Assembly: GCA_009746045.1 (NCBI GenBank) | Contig: RPFO01001815.1 | Span: 167,624-231,623 of the forward strand | Length of the DNA: 64,000 nt | Reading direction: 5' to 3' | Source: Mesostigma viride | Lineage: Eukaryota; Streptophyta; Mesostigmatophyceae; Mesostigmatales; Mesostigmataceae | Shown: piece after piece, positions 23,370-36,818 of the stretch | Layout of the letters: each line of letters opens with the position of its first letter | Numbering within the stretch: position 1 is the first letter of the stretch | Position numbers and translations under genes: made by a program | The notes under the pieces: generated by a model | Told to the model about the DNA's origin: nothing | Database searches by the model: none | Seen by the model: only the letters and a program-made list of their open reading frames with translations

Positions 23370-26300
23370 TCACTTGCTCTCTTTCTTGTCACTGGAAGAG
23401 GATGACCGTGATGACTTCTCCTTCTTGGATGACGATTCCTTTTGCCGGTCGGACTTGACCTGGTCCAGCTGCCTCCGGTAGGACTGAAACTCCTCGTCTT
23501 TCTGGGAGTAGACACCAGCAGTACAGGCCAAGCAGACACAAAAGGTTGTAGGCAGCGAGATGCTTATTTAGTGCTGCCACATTCGTACTTACAGATACAA
23601 AACGTCCTTGATGATCTCGCCACAGCAAAAGCCAAGACTGCAAGCACATACCTTTCCCCCACATGGCCCTACACCGATCAGTGAGAGATGGCACATACAC
23701 ACAGACAAGCACCCGCCCATGCAAACACATGCACACATACACACGCATGCACATCCACCCACAGCCACGCCCCGTGCTCGCCTACGTACCCGCCCGCACC
23801 TACCCACCCATGAAGTACCTAGCTACCATGTCAGCTGTCCTTGCACCTATTGCCAAGTTGGTCTAACACCGGTACATGTACAGCATTGGCTAGGCTTGGC
23901 AGCTTAGATGGGTGTTGGCAACCAATTGGCACATGGATGACAGGACACAACTGTCCCAGCTTTTGGGTACCATGGACCTGCTGACATGACCTATCACGCT
24001 TTTCCAGCAGTTTTCTTGCCCCATATGGTATGGTGGCAAGCTTGAACAGCGCAACATCCAAAACCCTAAACCCTGTAAGAGTCCCCAATTGCATACCTGG
24101 GCACGGACAGAGTCCACATCGGGTTCCGCGTACACCTTGGCGTCCACGACCCTGCAGGGGGGCCGACCACAACAAGTGTATGCATGGGGGGAGGGGGGAG
24201 GCGTAAATGGTCGGAGGATAAATGGTCGGATTGGTCCCCATGCGATGATGAGCCATCGAGGACACACCGCCACGCTGTGGTGATAGAGATGAGAGAGACA
24301 GGGTGCACAGTGGTTCACGGACGGTGGCAAGTGGGGGTATTTCTATACATAAAAGAAACACATTGGGCTGTAAACCAGTTGAGGCATAAGACGGTATGAG
24401 CATGGGCTGACTCACCACTTGGGTTGTGCCTGCACCTTCTGGGGGGGGAAGACCTTCTCAAACACGGCTCGCCACTCCGCCATCGCGTTGTCGCCTCCCG
24501 AGCCCGCGTCAGCACCCTGGCCAGCCACGAAGACAAGAAGCAGCAAGTGCACATGTTAGAAAACAGACTATTCGGACAAGCCAGGTGGTACACATGGGCG
24601 TGAGGCTCTGATGTCGTGTCTCCTTCATGGGCATAATGTGCAGCAAGCCTTTGTGTAGACTGAAGCCATGTCTGCTTCCGCATACCAACATCCACATACA
24701 AGGATAATTCTTTCTTTCTGCAGAGGAGGTAGTGATCCTCGTGAGTGGTTTAGGTCTCTTGAACTTCCCGAAGCAGCTCGAACCTGGTATATGAGAACCC
24801 ACGTATCACTCTCCAAGGCCACAGCAAGGCAACACGGAGTGCGGGTGGCTCACCCTGGGCCGCCCGATGTCCTTGAGCTTGTCCTGCCCCGCGGGCACAA
24901 ACAGAGGCTTCATGTGGTCCGTTTCGGACACCTTCACCGGGGGCCTGCACACGCACAAGGCACAGTGTATGCAAGGCACGGCCATGCAATGAGGGACCCA
25001 GTAGTATAGACATTGCAAGAGAGCGCAGGTAGCTAATAGGAGTACTGTAGTACTAGTGCATGATGAGGCCAAGGCATTCAAGCGATGCGTACGAAAATTT
25101 CATTGAAAAAAATTTCATGCCGGCAGAGTTTTCTCCCCCTGATATAGGCCACCAAATGTGCCCTGATGTAGGCCACCAAATGTGCCCGTGATATAGGCCA
25201 CCAAATGTGCCCTGATGTAGGCCACCAAATGTGCCCGTGATGTAGGCCACCAAATGTGCCCGTGATAGAGGCCACCAAATGTGCCCGTGATGTAGGCCAC
25301 CAAATGTGCCCGTGATGTAGGCCACCAAATGTGCCCGTGATATAGGCCACCAAATGTGCCCGTGATATAGGGCACTAAATGTGCCCGTGATGTAGGCCAC
25401 CAAATGTGCCCGTGATGTAGGCCACCAAATGTGCCCGTGATGTAGGCCACCAAATGTGCCCTGATGTAGGCCACCAAATGTGCCCTGATGTAGGCCACCA
25501 AATGTGCCCGTGATGTAGGCCACCAAATGTGCCCGTGATATAGGCCACCAAATGTGCCCTGATGTAGGCCACCAAATGTGCCCTGATGTAGGCCACCAAA
25601 TGTGCCCTGATGTAGGCCACCAAATGTGCCCGTGATGTAGGCCACCAAATGTGCCCTGATATAGGCCACCAAATGTGCCCGTGATGTAGGCCACCAAATG
25701 TGCCCGTGATGTAGGCCACCAAATGTGCCCGTGATGTAGGCCACCAAATGTGCCCTGATGTAGGCCACCAAATGTGCCCGTGATGTAGGCCACCAAATGT
25801 GCCCGTGATATAGGCCACCAAATGTGCCCTGATGTAGGCCACCAAATGTGCCCTGATGTAGGCCACCAAATGTGCCCTGATGTAGGCCACCAAATGTGCC
25901 CTGATGTAGGCCACCAAATGTGCCCTGATGTAGGCCACCAAATGTGCCCTGATGTAGGCCACCAAATGTGCCCTGATGTAGGCCACCAAATGTGCCCGTG
26001 ATATAGGCCACCAAATGTGCCCTGATGTAGGCCACCAAATGTGCCCTGATGTAGGCCACCAAATGTGCCCGTGATGTAGGCCACCAAATGTGCCCTGATG
26101 TAGGCCACCAAATGTGCCCGTGATGTAGGCCACCAAATGTGCCCTGATATAGGCCACCAAATGTGCCCTGATGTAGGCCACCAAATGTGCCCGTGATATA
26201 GGCCACCAAATGTGCCCTGATGTAGGCCACCAAATGTGCCCTGATGTAGGCCACCAAATGTGCCCGTGATGTAGGCCACCAAATGTGCCCTGATGTAGGC

Positions 26301-29300
26301 CACCAAATGTGCCCGTGATGTAGGCCACCAAATGTGCCCGTGATGTAGGCCACCAAATGTGCCCTGATGTAGGCCACCAAATGTGCCCGTGATGTAGGCC
26401 ACCAAATGTGCCCTGATGTAGGCCACCAAATGTGCCCTGATGTAGGCCACCAAATGTGCCCGTGATATAGGCCACCAAATGTGCCCTGATGTAGGCCACC
26501 AAATGTGCCCGTGATGTAGGCCACCAAATGTGCCCGTGATGTAGGCCACCAAATGTGCCCTGATGTAGGCCACCAAATGTGCCCTGATATAGGCCACCAA
26601 ATGTGCCCGTGATGTAGGCCACCAAATGTGCCCTGATGTAGGCCACCAAATGTGCCCGTGATGTAGGCCACCAAATGTGCCCGTGATGTAGGCCACCAAA
26701 TGTGCCCTGATGTAGGCCACCAAATGTGCCCTGATGTAGGCCACCAAATGTGCCCTGATGTAGGCCACCAAATGTGCCCTGATGTAGGCCACCAAATGTG
26801 CCCTGATGTAGGCCACCAAATGTGCCCGTGATGTAGGCCACCAAATGTGCCCTGATGTAGGCCACCAAATGTGCCCGTGCTATAGGCCACCAAATGTGCC
26901 CGTGATGTAGGCCACCAAATGTGCCCTGATGTAGGCCACCAAATGTGCCCTGATGTAGGCCACCAAATGTGCCCTGATGTAGGCCACCAAATGTGCCCGT
27001 GATGTAGGCCACCAAATGTGCCCGTGATGTAGGCCACCAAATGTGCCCGTGCTATAGGCCACCAAATGTGCCCTGATGTAGGCCACCAAATGTGCCCGTG
27101 ATGTAGGCCACCAAATGTGCCCGTGATATAGGCCACCAAATGTGCCCGTGCACAGACTATCGCGGGCGTAAGACACAGCACAGGCAGGGCATGTTTTCCA
27201 TAGCATCGGGGGGCCTGTGATCTGAAACCGGTGGCATGCATGAGGAAGGACACGGTCAGAGGATGGCAGCCTGCTGTGCAGCTTTTGCTGCCATGGTGCA
27301 CGGGGGGTCCTCACGACCAACCCTACTGCGAGAAAATGGGGCCGAAGTTGGCGACCGCATCGCCATGGCAGTGGCCAGGATGACACCTTGTCTGGTAGTT
27401 GACTGTATTCATTACAAGACAGAGCACCTACTGCAACAGGTAGTGGAACATGTAGTGGTTGAGCACCGCGTGGAGACCTGGAGGCAGTCGTTGTATACAC
27501 ACTGCTAGTGGTGTAGAACACTCACTGCTGGAACAGGTAGTGGTTGAGCACCGCGTTGAACACCTTGAGGCAGTCCTTGCTCAACTTGCGCTCGCGGGCC
27601 AGCGCATCCTTGTCGTCCGTCTTTTCCTGTGACGACAGGACGCACAAGGGTGGGGTTGGGACAAGCAACGGGTGACAGGCAATGAGATGGCTTGCTGCAG
27701 AAGAGGTAACACACAGGGTTAAGGTGGGGCAAGGGTAGAAAATGCTACAGCACAGTAAGGATGAATATGCTTGTGCATTACGTACAATTCTTGGTGGACG
27801 GCATTGCGACCCGTCATCCCTTACTATACTCTTGCGACCCGTCATCCCGACGAGGTTGTCGTGGGTGTGCCGAGTCAGAATGTCGCCCCGAGACATGTCA
27901 GGGTGCTGCGACATCCCTGTCCTATACGCATGTCCCGGCGCTCCTCCCCACAGGAAACCCAAGCCCCTACGGGCAGAAGCATCACTGGGGACCAAGTGAG
28001 ATGCCCGGTACCTCTGTAGCAAGGTTGTAAACACCTATGCAACGATTCTAGGGGTTCTAATGGTTCTTTTTAGTCAAATCCTTCGTGAAGGTGCTGAACT
28101 GAGAGCACCATGTCAACAATCAGCGGCATTAAGGAAAATGAGCAACAAAGCCTCCCCTCTTCTCTCCTCAGAGCGACCCCACCCGCTTATACCCCTACTA
28201 ATCTCATGGAATGCAAACCTTCCTATCCCAGCCTTTGATACTGCAATCTCCCCCCCAGCCTTTGATACTGCAATCTTCTCCCCCCAGCCTTTGATACTGC
28301 ACCCCCCCTCCCTCAGCCTTTGATACTGCAATCTCCCCCCCCCAGCCTTTGATATTGCAATCTCCCCCCCCAGCCTTTGATACTGCACCCCCCCTCCCTC
28401 AGCCTTTGATACTGCAATCTCTCCCCCCAGCCTTTGATACTGCAATCTCCCCCCCCAGCCTTTGATACTGCAATCTCCCCCCCCGCCTTCCCTGTACCCA
28501 TGCGTACACCGCGTGCATGGGGAACATCGCCATACCGGTCCCAGCCCCGACGTGTAGAGCAGCGTGGCCCCGTTGGTGTGCGCGATGTACCGCATCGTGC
28601 GCGCCATGATCTTGCGCAGCTCCGCGTCTTGATCCTGGGGGTGGGGGTGGGGGGGATAATGGCCCATCGATGGGGGGGGAGGGGGGTGTTCGGCATAGTT
28701 GCAAATGATTAGGGGGGCTTGACGCTTCTGCAGGCATTGATGGGGGGCGGGGTGGGGTGTGGGGTGGGTAGGGGGTTGAGACTCACGTGGCCATGTGGGG
28801 GGGGGTTGGCGCAGATGCGGGGAAGAACGGGGGGGATGCCCTAGACATGATGACTATTGGGGCACCCAACACACATTGATATATGGGAGCATACAGCGAG
28901 AGAGGGTGAGTGTGCCCGTAAGATGAAAGGGCGAGAGCTGGACCACAGCCGAAGGCCAACGGCAAGCCATGCAGGAACATGACACATTCACAGTTAAGCG
29001 CGTGAATCGCACAAGGCACAATCTCACTTTCACAGTCACATAGTTTTGGGGACCAAGTGAAGGGAGGGTGCACCTTTCACACTGTTGTGCATCAGGGCGC
29101 AGCACTGCGTGCCAATCCTCTGGGTTACAGGCAACGAAGGGAGAGAGAATAGCGTGATCAAACCAACGCTGATGACCATGGTGCTCCGTGCGGGGCGGCT
29201 CGGGCAAGGCACGCCCGCGCCGCCGCATCCACTCCAGTACCTTTCCATGAAACGTGGCTAGCCGGTTCATCATCGTCCTGCCTGCGCATGCTTGCGTGCA

Positions 29301-32300
29301 AACCTGTGGTCGCCCCTCACACCCATTGCTCCAGGCGGTGGCCGCGTTGTGGAATACCGGGAGAAAGGGAGAAAAAGAAAGAGTGCAGCTGATGAGCGGG
29401 CGTGGCGGGGGTATCCATCACAGCATGGGGTTGAGAGAGAAGACAGGCGTACCTTGAACGTGTCATACTGCGGATGCCACATGGTGAGTGGGAGATGCGG
29501 CCCATTGACCCCCCGAATAGGCGTTGCATTGGGCAGTATCAAGGCCCGCCACATGAGTGGTGCCAGCGGGCACAGCCACGATAGATGAAACGAGCCAACA
29601 TGGATGGGGAAATGTCAGATGGGCCAGTGTCGGTGAGTGCCACAGGGGGATGAAACAGAAGACCAGGCCAATTGCAATTAGCACGTCGCACTTGTCAGCC
29701 AACGCGGTGTAAAGAAAATACAGAGAAGGAACTATGCAAGTGCAAGTCACAACCGCCTTTGCACACACTTTGACGTTATTTGCACGGCATAAGTTACGGC
29801 ACGCTCCTACAGCGTTAATCGCTCAACACTCCCTTCCCGCTCGCATGCCTGTCTGCCGCAACACACATTCCTGTTGTATATCGTCCAACTAGGCATTGGC
29901 CGCCCTGCAGGGAGACACAACATGATGTGACTGAATCCATAGGTGGCACGGGCACACATGCCGCGACACTCAAATACGGGCTAACCGTGGCGGAGCATGT
30001 GCAGGTGCCCATGTGGCAGACACGGACACCCGTGTGGCGGACACGAACGCACCAAGTAATGCGGGAAAGGATGTTGCACGTTAACATGGTGCATGTTCAG
30101 GCGAGGAATGCCAGAATGCCGGTGGGGCGTGGGAGTATGCCAGGCCCAGCGACGAGACTGAAGATGCCATCCCCTGTGTCCATGCTTATGATACCACCCG
30201 ACGAGCTATCCAAGTGGGCTCACCTTTGTGCACACGATGATGGTGGGCACCACGAGCAGGTTGACCGCGCTGATGTCCTCGTGGTTGGCACCAAACGCCT
30301 GCTGGGCACACACACGAGGGCACAGGCACAAAGATACACAAACGCACGCACAGAGACACAGGCATGCGCACGGACACAGGGACACACATGCCGCAGCACA
30401 CAGGGAGAAGCACACAGCCATTAGCACACAGGCGTGTGGGCATGCATGTCCGTGGGCTCTTACCCAGCACGGCAACGTCCGCAGGAGGCACCCCATCAAG
30501 GCATGGCTTGCGGGCATTACCAGACAGGGCCGATAGTGCCACACGACACGGGCTGATGTGGACAAACGCAGGGTGAGGCCCTTATCGGATGCATGGATGG
30601 CCACCAGCGTAGAGGAGCAAACGCATTCACACCGTCAAGGCCCCCTGTTGTTTTGCCCTGCGCACAGTTCCTGTGGCCGCAACCAACGCGTGCTTGGCAT
30701 GTCCCCTTCACTTGGTTCTGCACCCTTCCACACACACGTACAAGGGATGAGCCTGCCGTGACCAAGGGCCGCTTGCCCATCCCTGTTGATGGCATCTGTA
30801 CAGGGGCGGCAGATGCAGACGTGACCAGTGTGGATTGCAGCAGAGGGTACCAGGGGGCAAGGCACCAGCTACCGTTGGGCATTCTCTCGGTGCCACCTAA
30901 TCGGGTACCTATGCTGCCTACATGGGTTCTGCACACGCAAGCAAGTACGTCCACCAACCATGCACACAAGAGGCCGTGCGAGTATTGTGAGAGATAGCCA
31001 GCGCTCGTGGCCCCGTGGGTCCACGTGTGGGCCATGGCCCCGGAACGTACCTTTTTGGCGCGCGACAGCAGCTGCTCGGGCAGCTTTATCCCATGCTTGG
31101 CCCACCGCTGGTTGCACGCTTCAATGCGGTTGTGCACCTGGGGGGGGGCAGCGACCAGGCGGGTACATAGCACGGCACGGCATGGCAGCATGGAAGAAGG
31201 GCTCCAGTCAACTTTGGCGGTGATAGTGGCGGCATGGCCGCCGGCCTCCCTTTATGTGTGAATGATGCGTCACAACATGAGGATGTATGGAGTCATCGGG
31301 AATCACCAGCTGACGGACATCCTCCTTGTTCCTGGGCGGGCAGCCCAGGGGTGGGACGCAGGCATGGCATCGGCCCAGATGTGAGCTTTAGTCAGCATAT
31401 CGAGCCACTGTCACGCCACCGTTTCGTGCCCTTCTTGCCCCGAGCGAACAGGTTTCCCGCACCCTGATACTGTGGACAGTGTACCACGTAACGTTCCGGA
31501 AATAACTTCAAATGCCACACGATAGTATGTCATTCCGGAACTTTGTACCTTGACTGGTATACCGTAACTTGGTGTTGCGTTACAACATATAAAACGTACA
31601 TAACAACATCAAGTTACAAGTAGTAGACATAAACCGACACCCGACCGCCGCAATGCTTTCATTAACTGTTACTTGGTTTTTCACTTCCTAGTAGCGCGAC
31701 TAGCGAGGGAAGTAGTCGGATAGCACATGCCTAGTACCTCGCGGAAGTCCCATGATCTTGTAAGATATTGGACTTAAATAATTTCCCACCAAACAGCCAT
31801 TTTTCGTCATTCTGTAACACTGTAAGTTTTTCGCGCTGTTATATTGTCCCAACGTAACTCCGTACCGTCGGAACGTTATTGATCTTTTACATTACTTGAA
31901 ACTTCCCTAATAGAGGGTACATTTGACGTTAACGTTACGTGACACTAAAACCCAGTAACGACCGACCCTGGCATCGACCAAGCGAGCCACCGAAACGGAA
32001 ACAGAGGCAGGAATGCTACCCATGGGCTGTGCATACGCTGAGCATTGAAACTGGGAGGCTACGCGGCGTTTTACTAGTCATGCTTATTCAGGGTATGCCA
32101 TGGCATGAATGGTACACAGATTAGCCCAGGCTACCCGCGTCTGGAGGAGACCATTGAAGAATACCGGCATGGAAACATGGCAAACAACCAAGCGCCAGGG
32201 ACTTTGCACAGCGCAGCGACACGTGCAATCGCTTTGGACTAAACGGGAGAATAGCAAAGGCACCATGGAAACTAATGATCATGCTATCTACAATGCATTC

Positions 32301-35300
32301 TTGGTTGCTTCCCCACGTCGAGAGGCAAGCATAGCTGGGGGAACCATCCACCAACAGCCCAGCACGCCCCCACCAACAGCCCAGCACGCCCGTCTCCCCC
32401 CCCATCTCTCTGTGACACGGCGCTCACCCGTTCCAGCCACGTGGTGACCGTGTCGATGGCAGCCCATGGCTGCGGGTGCCAGAAGTGAGAGGGCATGAGG
32501 CGCCACCACGGGGAGCACGGGCACGGGGTCCACGTTGTCAGTGTCGTGAGATATCCCGGCGAAGCACCATCGATACTTGTCCAAAAGATGCCCAACGGCA
32601 TCACCCGCCTATGCAGGAACGCAAGCCGCAAAATGCCCTTTGATGGCCTACATCACGGACAGTGGCATCGTATGGGACCGCTCTTCTTCCCTGGCCATCA
32701 CCCTGCTGTGCTACCCTGTGCCAAACGACTTCAGCAAGCCGTGCATGGGTAGTGTCCACGTTCCCAATGGCCACGTGCGTTCCAGGGACAGCATGGCGTG
32801 GCCACCCCACGGCATTGTGTGGCCACTCCACGGCATGGTGTGACCCCACCGCTATGATCGAGTGCCCAACTATCCGCGTCCAACCCACTGGGGAGGGGTC
32901 ACCCGGGGTTCTCCAATGGTGTGACCCCACCGCTATGATAGAGTGCCCAACTATCCGCGTCCAACCCACTGGGGAGGGGTCACCCGGGGTTCTCCAAGAC
33001 CCAACGGGTGCAGCCGGCATGAGCAGGCATTCGTGTTCCTGCAGGCTGCACTGTGGCGGCATAGACAGCTTGACTGGTGCGCCGCATGAGCGCAGCCTAC
33101 CTGCGTGTCCTGAAGCCAGATAGCAAACAGTGTGCTTGCTCACGCATGCTACCTGCTGTGCGATTACGTGTCCCATAGCTCATGTGCATGCTCGCTCGCA
33201 CGGGCATGCGACACATGCGTGGTCTTTGGACAGCCGTTATCCTAATCTCACCACAGCTGTGTTGACTATGAGATCCTAACCGGCCCCCATGATCATGTCA
33301 TGCTCCTCCTCACCACCATCATCAGTGCATGTGGCGCCAGCAATCAGGATCATCGTCTGTAGTGTTTCAGGTGTGGTAATCACCCATTCTCATCGAGGCC
33401 GTGGTGATCATGCACCTGGGTGTGCCGCGCTCACCTTAGACAGGTCCACCACGATGAGCACCGCCGAGGTGGGCAGCGTGGGCAGTGGCAGGAAGAGCGT
33501 GTCGGAGCGCGCCAGCTGCAGCTGAAGGTCATCTCCCCCCGCTATCTCCCATAGGTGGGCCACGTCCTGAGGGAGCCGAGCCGGTGATGGAGAAGGAATA
33601 TGCACGAGCCAGCAGGGGGGAAATGGTGTGCGGGCGAGCAGCATCAGGGGGGAGATGGCCATGGGGGGCCAACGTTGCCGTGATCGAATGTAAGAACGTG
33701 TGGTCATTATGGCAGGAAAACGTATTATATACCATATCCATGTCGAGTATTGATCTTGGCGGATTTGTGCCCCAGGCAACTCCATACTGGATACTGGATG
33801 GGTGCGGTCAGCACAGTGCTTTCCCAGATAGCCGGAGCGGTGCCTGCATGCCCCCGTACCCCTTGCATAGAAAGCAGAGCTACTCGTAAATGAAGCTACT
33901 AGTAAAGTTACGAGGCCACCGAATGGGGCCACCATGCTGGCTGTGTGTTGGGACGGAATGGCAAGGGTGCAACCCACGGCGGTGCAGCTTGGCTAGGACA
34001 GCATGCCCGCGAGTGCACGCTCCAGGCAATTCAGGGACCCTTTTGGTACAGTAGTGACGCCGAGAGTGAGCTAACTGCAGGCAGCTGCACCAGGACGGGC
34101 AGCCCAAGCCTATCCTAGTGCATGGACAGTGTGCCAGATGTTCCTAGTGCATGGACAGTGTGCCAGATGTTCCTAGTGCATGGACAGTGTGCCAGATGTT
34201 CCTAGTGCATGGACAGTGTGCCAGATGTTCCTAGTGCATGGACAGTGTGCCAGATGTTCCTAGTGCATGGACAGTGTGCCAGATGTTCCTAGTGCATGGA
34301 CAGTGTGCCAGATGTTCCTAGTGCATGGACAGTGTGCCAGATGTTCCTAGCGCATGGACAGTGTGCCAGATGTTCCTAGTGCATGGACAGTGTGCCAGAT
34401 GTTCCTAGGGCATGGACAGTGTGCCAGATGGTAGTGCATGGACAGTGTGCCAGATGTTCCTAGTGCATGGACAGTGTGCCAGATGTTCCTAGGGCATGGA
34501 CAGTGTGCCAGATGTTCCTAGGGCATGGACAGTGTGCCAGATGTTCCTAGGGCATGGACAGTGTGCCAGATGTTCCTAGGGCATGGACAGTGTGCCAGAT
34601 GTTCCTAGTGCATGGACAGTGTGCCAGATGTTCCTAGTGCATGGACAGTGTGCCAGATGTTCCTAGTGCATGGACAGTGTGCCAGATGTTCCTAGTGCAT
34701 GGACAGTGTGCCAGATGTTCCTAGTGCATGGACAGTGTGCCAGATGTTCCTAGTGCATGGACAGTGTGCCAGATGTTCCTAGGGCATGGACAGTGTGCCA
34801 GATGTTCCTAGTGCATGGACAGTGTGCCAGATGGTAGGGCATGGACAGTGTGCCAGATGTTCCTAGGGCATGGACAGTGTGCCAGATGTTCCTAGTGCAT
34901 GGACAGTGTGCCAGATGTTCCTAGGGCATGGACAGTGTGCCAGATGTTCCTAGTGCATGGACAGTGTGCCAGATGTTCCTAGTGCATGGACAGTGTGCCA
35001 GATGTTCCTAGTGCATGGACAGTGCGCCAGATGTTCCTAGCGCATGGACAGTGTGCCAGATGTTCCTAGGGCATGGACAGTGTGCCAGATGTTCCTAGTG
35101 CATGGACAGTGTGCCAGATGTTCCTAGTGCATGGACAGTGTGCCAGATGTTCCTAGTGCATGGACAGTGTGCCAGATGTTCCTAGTGCATGGACAGTGTG
35201 CCAGATGTTCCTAGTGCATGGACAGTGTGCCAGATGTTCCTAGGGCATGGACAGTGTGCCAGATGTTCCTAGTGCATGGACAGTGTGCCAGATGTTCCTA

Positions 35301-36818
35301 GTGCATGGACAGTGTGCCAGATGTTCCTAGCGCATGGACAGTGTGCCAGATGTTCCTAGCGCATGGACAGTGTGCCAGATGTTCCTAGGGCATGGACAGT
35401 GTGCCAGATGTTCCTAGCGCATGGACAGTGTGCCAGATGTTCCTAGTGCATGGACAGTGTGCCAGATGTTCCTAGTGCATGGACAGTGTGCCAGATGTTC
35501 CTAGTGCATGGACAGTGTGCCAGATGTTCCTAGCGCATGGACAGTGTGCCAGATGTTCCTAGTGCATGGACAGTGTGCCAGATGTTCCTAGCGCATGGAC
35601 AGTGTGCCAGATGTTCCTAGTGCATGGATAGTGTGCCAGATGTTCCTAGGGCATTCCCGAGCTATAGCCAACAGCGTGCACACCAAGCTACCCTGACCAG
35701 CTACACATGCCTCTTTGGATACCCACCTTGCGCTCGATGTTGGCGGTGGACTTGCGCCCAAAGTTGTACTCGAGGCCAAACGTGGGCTTGGGGACGTCGT
35801 CCTGCGGCCACGCGCATGCACGCACATGATGTACGTGACACCCATGCAAGGACGGCTTTAGCGAGACCTTGGCGTCCTCCATGCCGAGAAACCCTGTCAA
35901 GCGCCTCTAATTACGCGCCATTGGCACACGTTAACACTGGCAGTCGTGCGCAGTAGCTCACGCAGGCACAGCTCATCAAGCGCGCCAGCTGGCACTGTGT
36001 TGCGCCGGGGGGAAACAAGCAAGGAAGAGCTAAGTGCTTCTTGTTGCTATTGCTGTTGGCTGAACCAGCACGGCATTTCACGGACGATACATACTGACCA
36101 AATCAGCACAAGGTAAGTAATCAGCCATTAAGGGGTTTCCTAACTTTGCGCCCCCCACCTCTCCCCAAGTCCCCATTTCTTTCATCCAAGTAAACTGTAC
36201 TTTGTGCATTCCAGCTTGAGCATTCCACTGCATGCTTCCCTGCATTGTGAGGGCAGTACCCCAACGACCAACTCATCAGCACATAGCAACGAACATTCAT
36301 ATGCACACAGCAAAAAGCCCCTCCGTGCCATGCCAGGGTATGCTTGGATGGGCCCCGACTTAATGAATAACAGGCAAGCCCCACGAAAACAGCCATATTG
36401 TCTGTGCTAGCAGCATTACGAATTATCAGCGACATCCAGACGATACGAGGAGAACGAGCATTACCTTGTCAGGGTTAAGGAAACGAGAGGTCAACGTGCT
36501 CTTGCCGCCCTGAGAGGCACCAACGACAAACAGGTTTGAGTCGGGTCTGGAAGACTCTCCCTTTCCTGCAGCGGGGAACCGAATCATGGTTTGGAAAACC
36601 TGAACTTGTCAATAACCCTCAAGGAAAAATCTAGCGATGTGGCTCCACTTGTACATCAACATCAAACTCTCATTTATGCGTGCCCACCAAATGAAAGGCA
36701 AGTCCTAACCTGAACGTGCAGCTTGTTTGTTGCTCTCGACAATTTCTGTCCATATGTCTTTTGCCGTAGACGCCGCAGGCGCTGGTGACGCAGGGGCCGG
36801 AGACGCAGGAGGCGGCAT
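23370..36818 (-). CDS. DYNC2LI1: Cytoplasmic dynein-2 light intermediate chain 1 (retrograde IFT motor subunit)
   Basis: Complete 14-exon minus-strand gene: 36818-36710, 36565-36465, 35801-35727, 33566-33435, 32469-32428, 31137-31051, 30298-30224, 29467-29453, 28634-28536, 27626-27526, 24944-24854, 24516-24416, 24151-24097, 23501-23370 (TGA). All junctions are GT-AG, phases agree, and the total is 1,215 nt (404 residues; human 351). Marks of the family in order: Pro/Ala-rich start, P-loop GASQGGKST (52-60), PKPTFGLEYNFGR, DVAHLWEIAGG, LIVVDLSK, VPTIIVCTKYDTFK (T/N-KxD-like motif), MRYIAHTNGATLLYTS, KPLFVPAGQDKL, WRAVFEKVFPPQK, YAEPDVDSVRAQKDEEFQSYRRQ, and a Ser/Lys-rich tail. The product stabilises the dynein-2 heavy chain and powers return transport along cilia. 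It is divergent from the DIS3 gene. Confidence 0.94.
23690..23765. repeat. CA-rich microsatellite
   Basis: Imperfect ACACATGCACAC-type tract in the last intron of DYNC2LI1. Confidence 0.75.
25139..27156. repeat. 24/25-bp tandem array, about 80 copies, in a DYNC2LI1 intron
   Basis: In the intron 24945-27525. Units share GTAGGCCACCAAATGTGCCC and exist in two lengths, 25 bp (CCCGTGATG) and 24 bp (CCCTGATG), intermixed. A GTAGG/ATAGG variant also occurs. Long minus-strand open frames here (588 and 728 codons) are repeat artefacts: they mix GTFGGL, AHLVAY and HIWWP registers. Confidence 0.98.
27434..27500 (-). repeat. Decayed duplicate of DYNC2LI1 exon 10 3' end
   Basis: In gene sense, GACTGCCTC..GTG..ACGCGGTGCTCAACCACTAC plus a weak donor-like end repeats the last part of the exon ending at 27526, placed downstream in the intron. 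It is diverged and carries an internal small duplication (GTTCCACTACCTGTTGCAG). Confidence 0.8.
28227..28494. repeat. About 27-bp tandem array, about 10 copies
   Basis: The unit is CAGCCTTTGATACTGCAATC plus a variable C-run (CTCCCCCC or ACCCCCCCT). Located in a DYNC2LI1 intron (27627-28535). Confidence 0.95.
29453..29467 (-). other. DYNC2LI1: 15-nt microexon of DYNC2LI1 (YDTFK)
   Basis: CCGCAG acceptor, then TAT GAC ACG TTC AAG, then GTACGC donor. It encodes the Tyr-Asp of the conserved TKYD segment (human SKYDVF). Without it the flanking exons remain in frame but the motif Asp is lost. Confidence 0.88.
31485..31944. repeat. AT-rich insertion with short terminal inverted repeats
   Basis: CACGTAACGTT at about 31485 and its complement AACGTTACGTG at about 31931. 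The interior is much AT-richer than the surrounding intron and holds further CCGGAA/AACGTT inverted motifs. No target duplication was found, so it is a MITE-like candidate only. Confidence 0.4.
32835..32997. repeat. 81-bp tandem duplication
   Basis: Two nearly identical units (one C/A difference in ATGATCGAG/ATGATAGAG), in a DYNC2LI1 intron. Confidence 0.9.
34116..35653. repeat. 29-bp tandem array, about 53 copies, in a DYNC2LI1 intron
   Basis: In the intron 33567-35726. Units share ATGGACAGTGTGCCAGATG, with TAGTGC, TAGGGC or TAGCGC variants at one position. Two units are shortened to ATGGTAG. Confidence 0.98.

Noticed and set aside
24060-24078. AAACCCTAAACCCTG telomere box
   Set aside because: Only two units inside an intron; expected by chance in this genome and with no promoter nearby.
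25053-27301. Minus-strand open frames of 546-728 codons
   Set aside because: They run through the 24/25-bp array and switch register with each unit; absence of stop codons in the unit explains their length.
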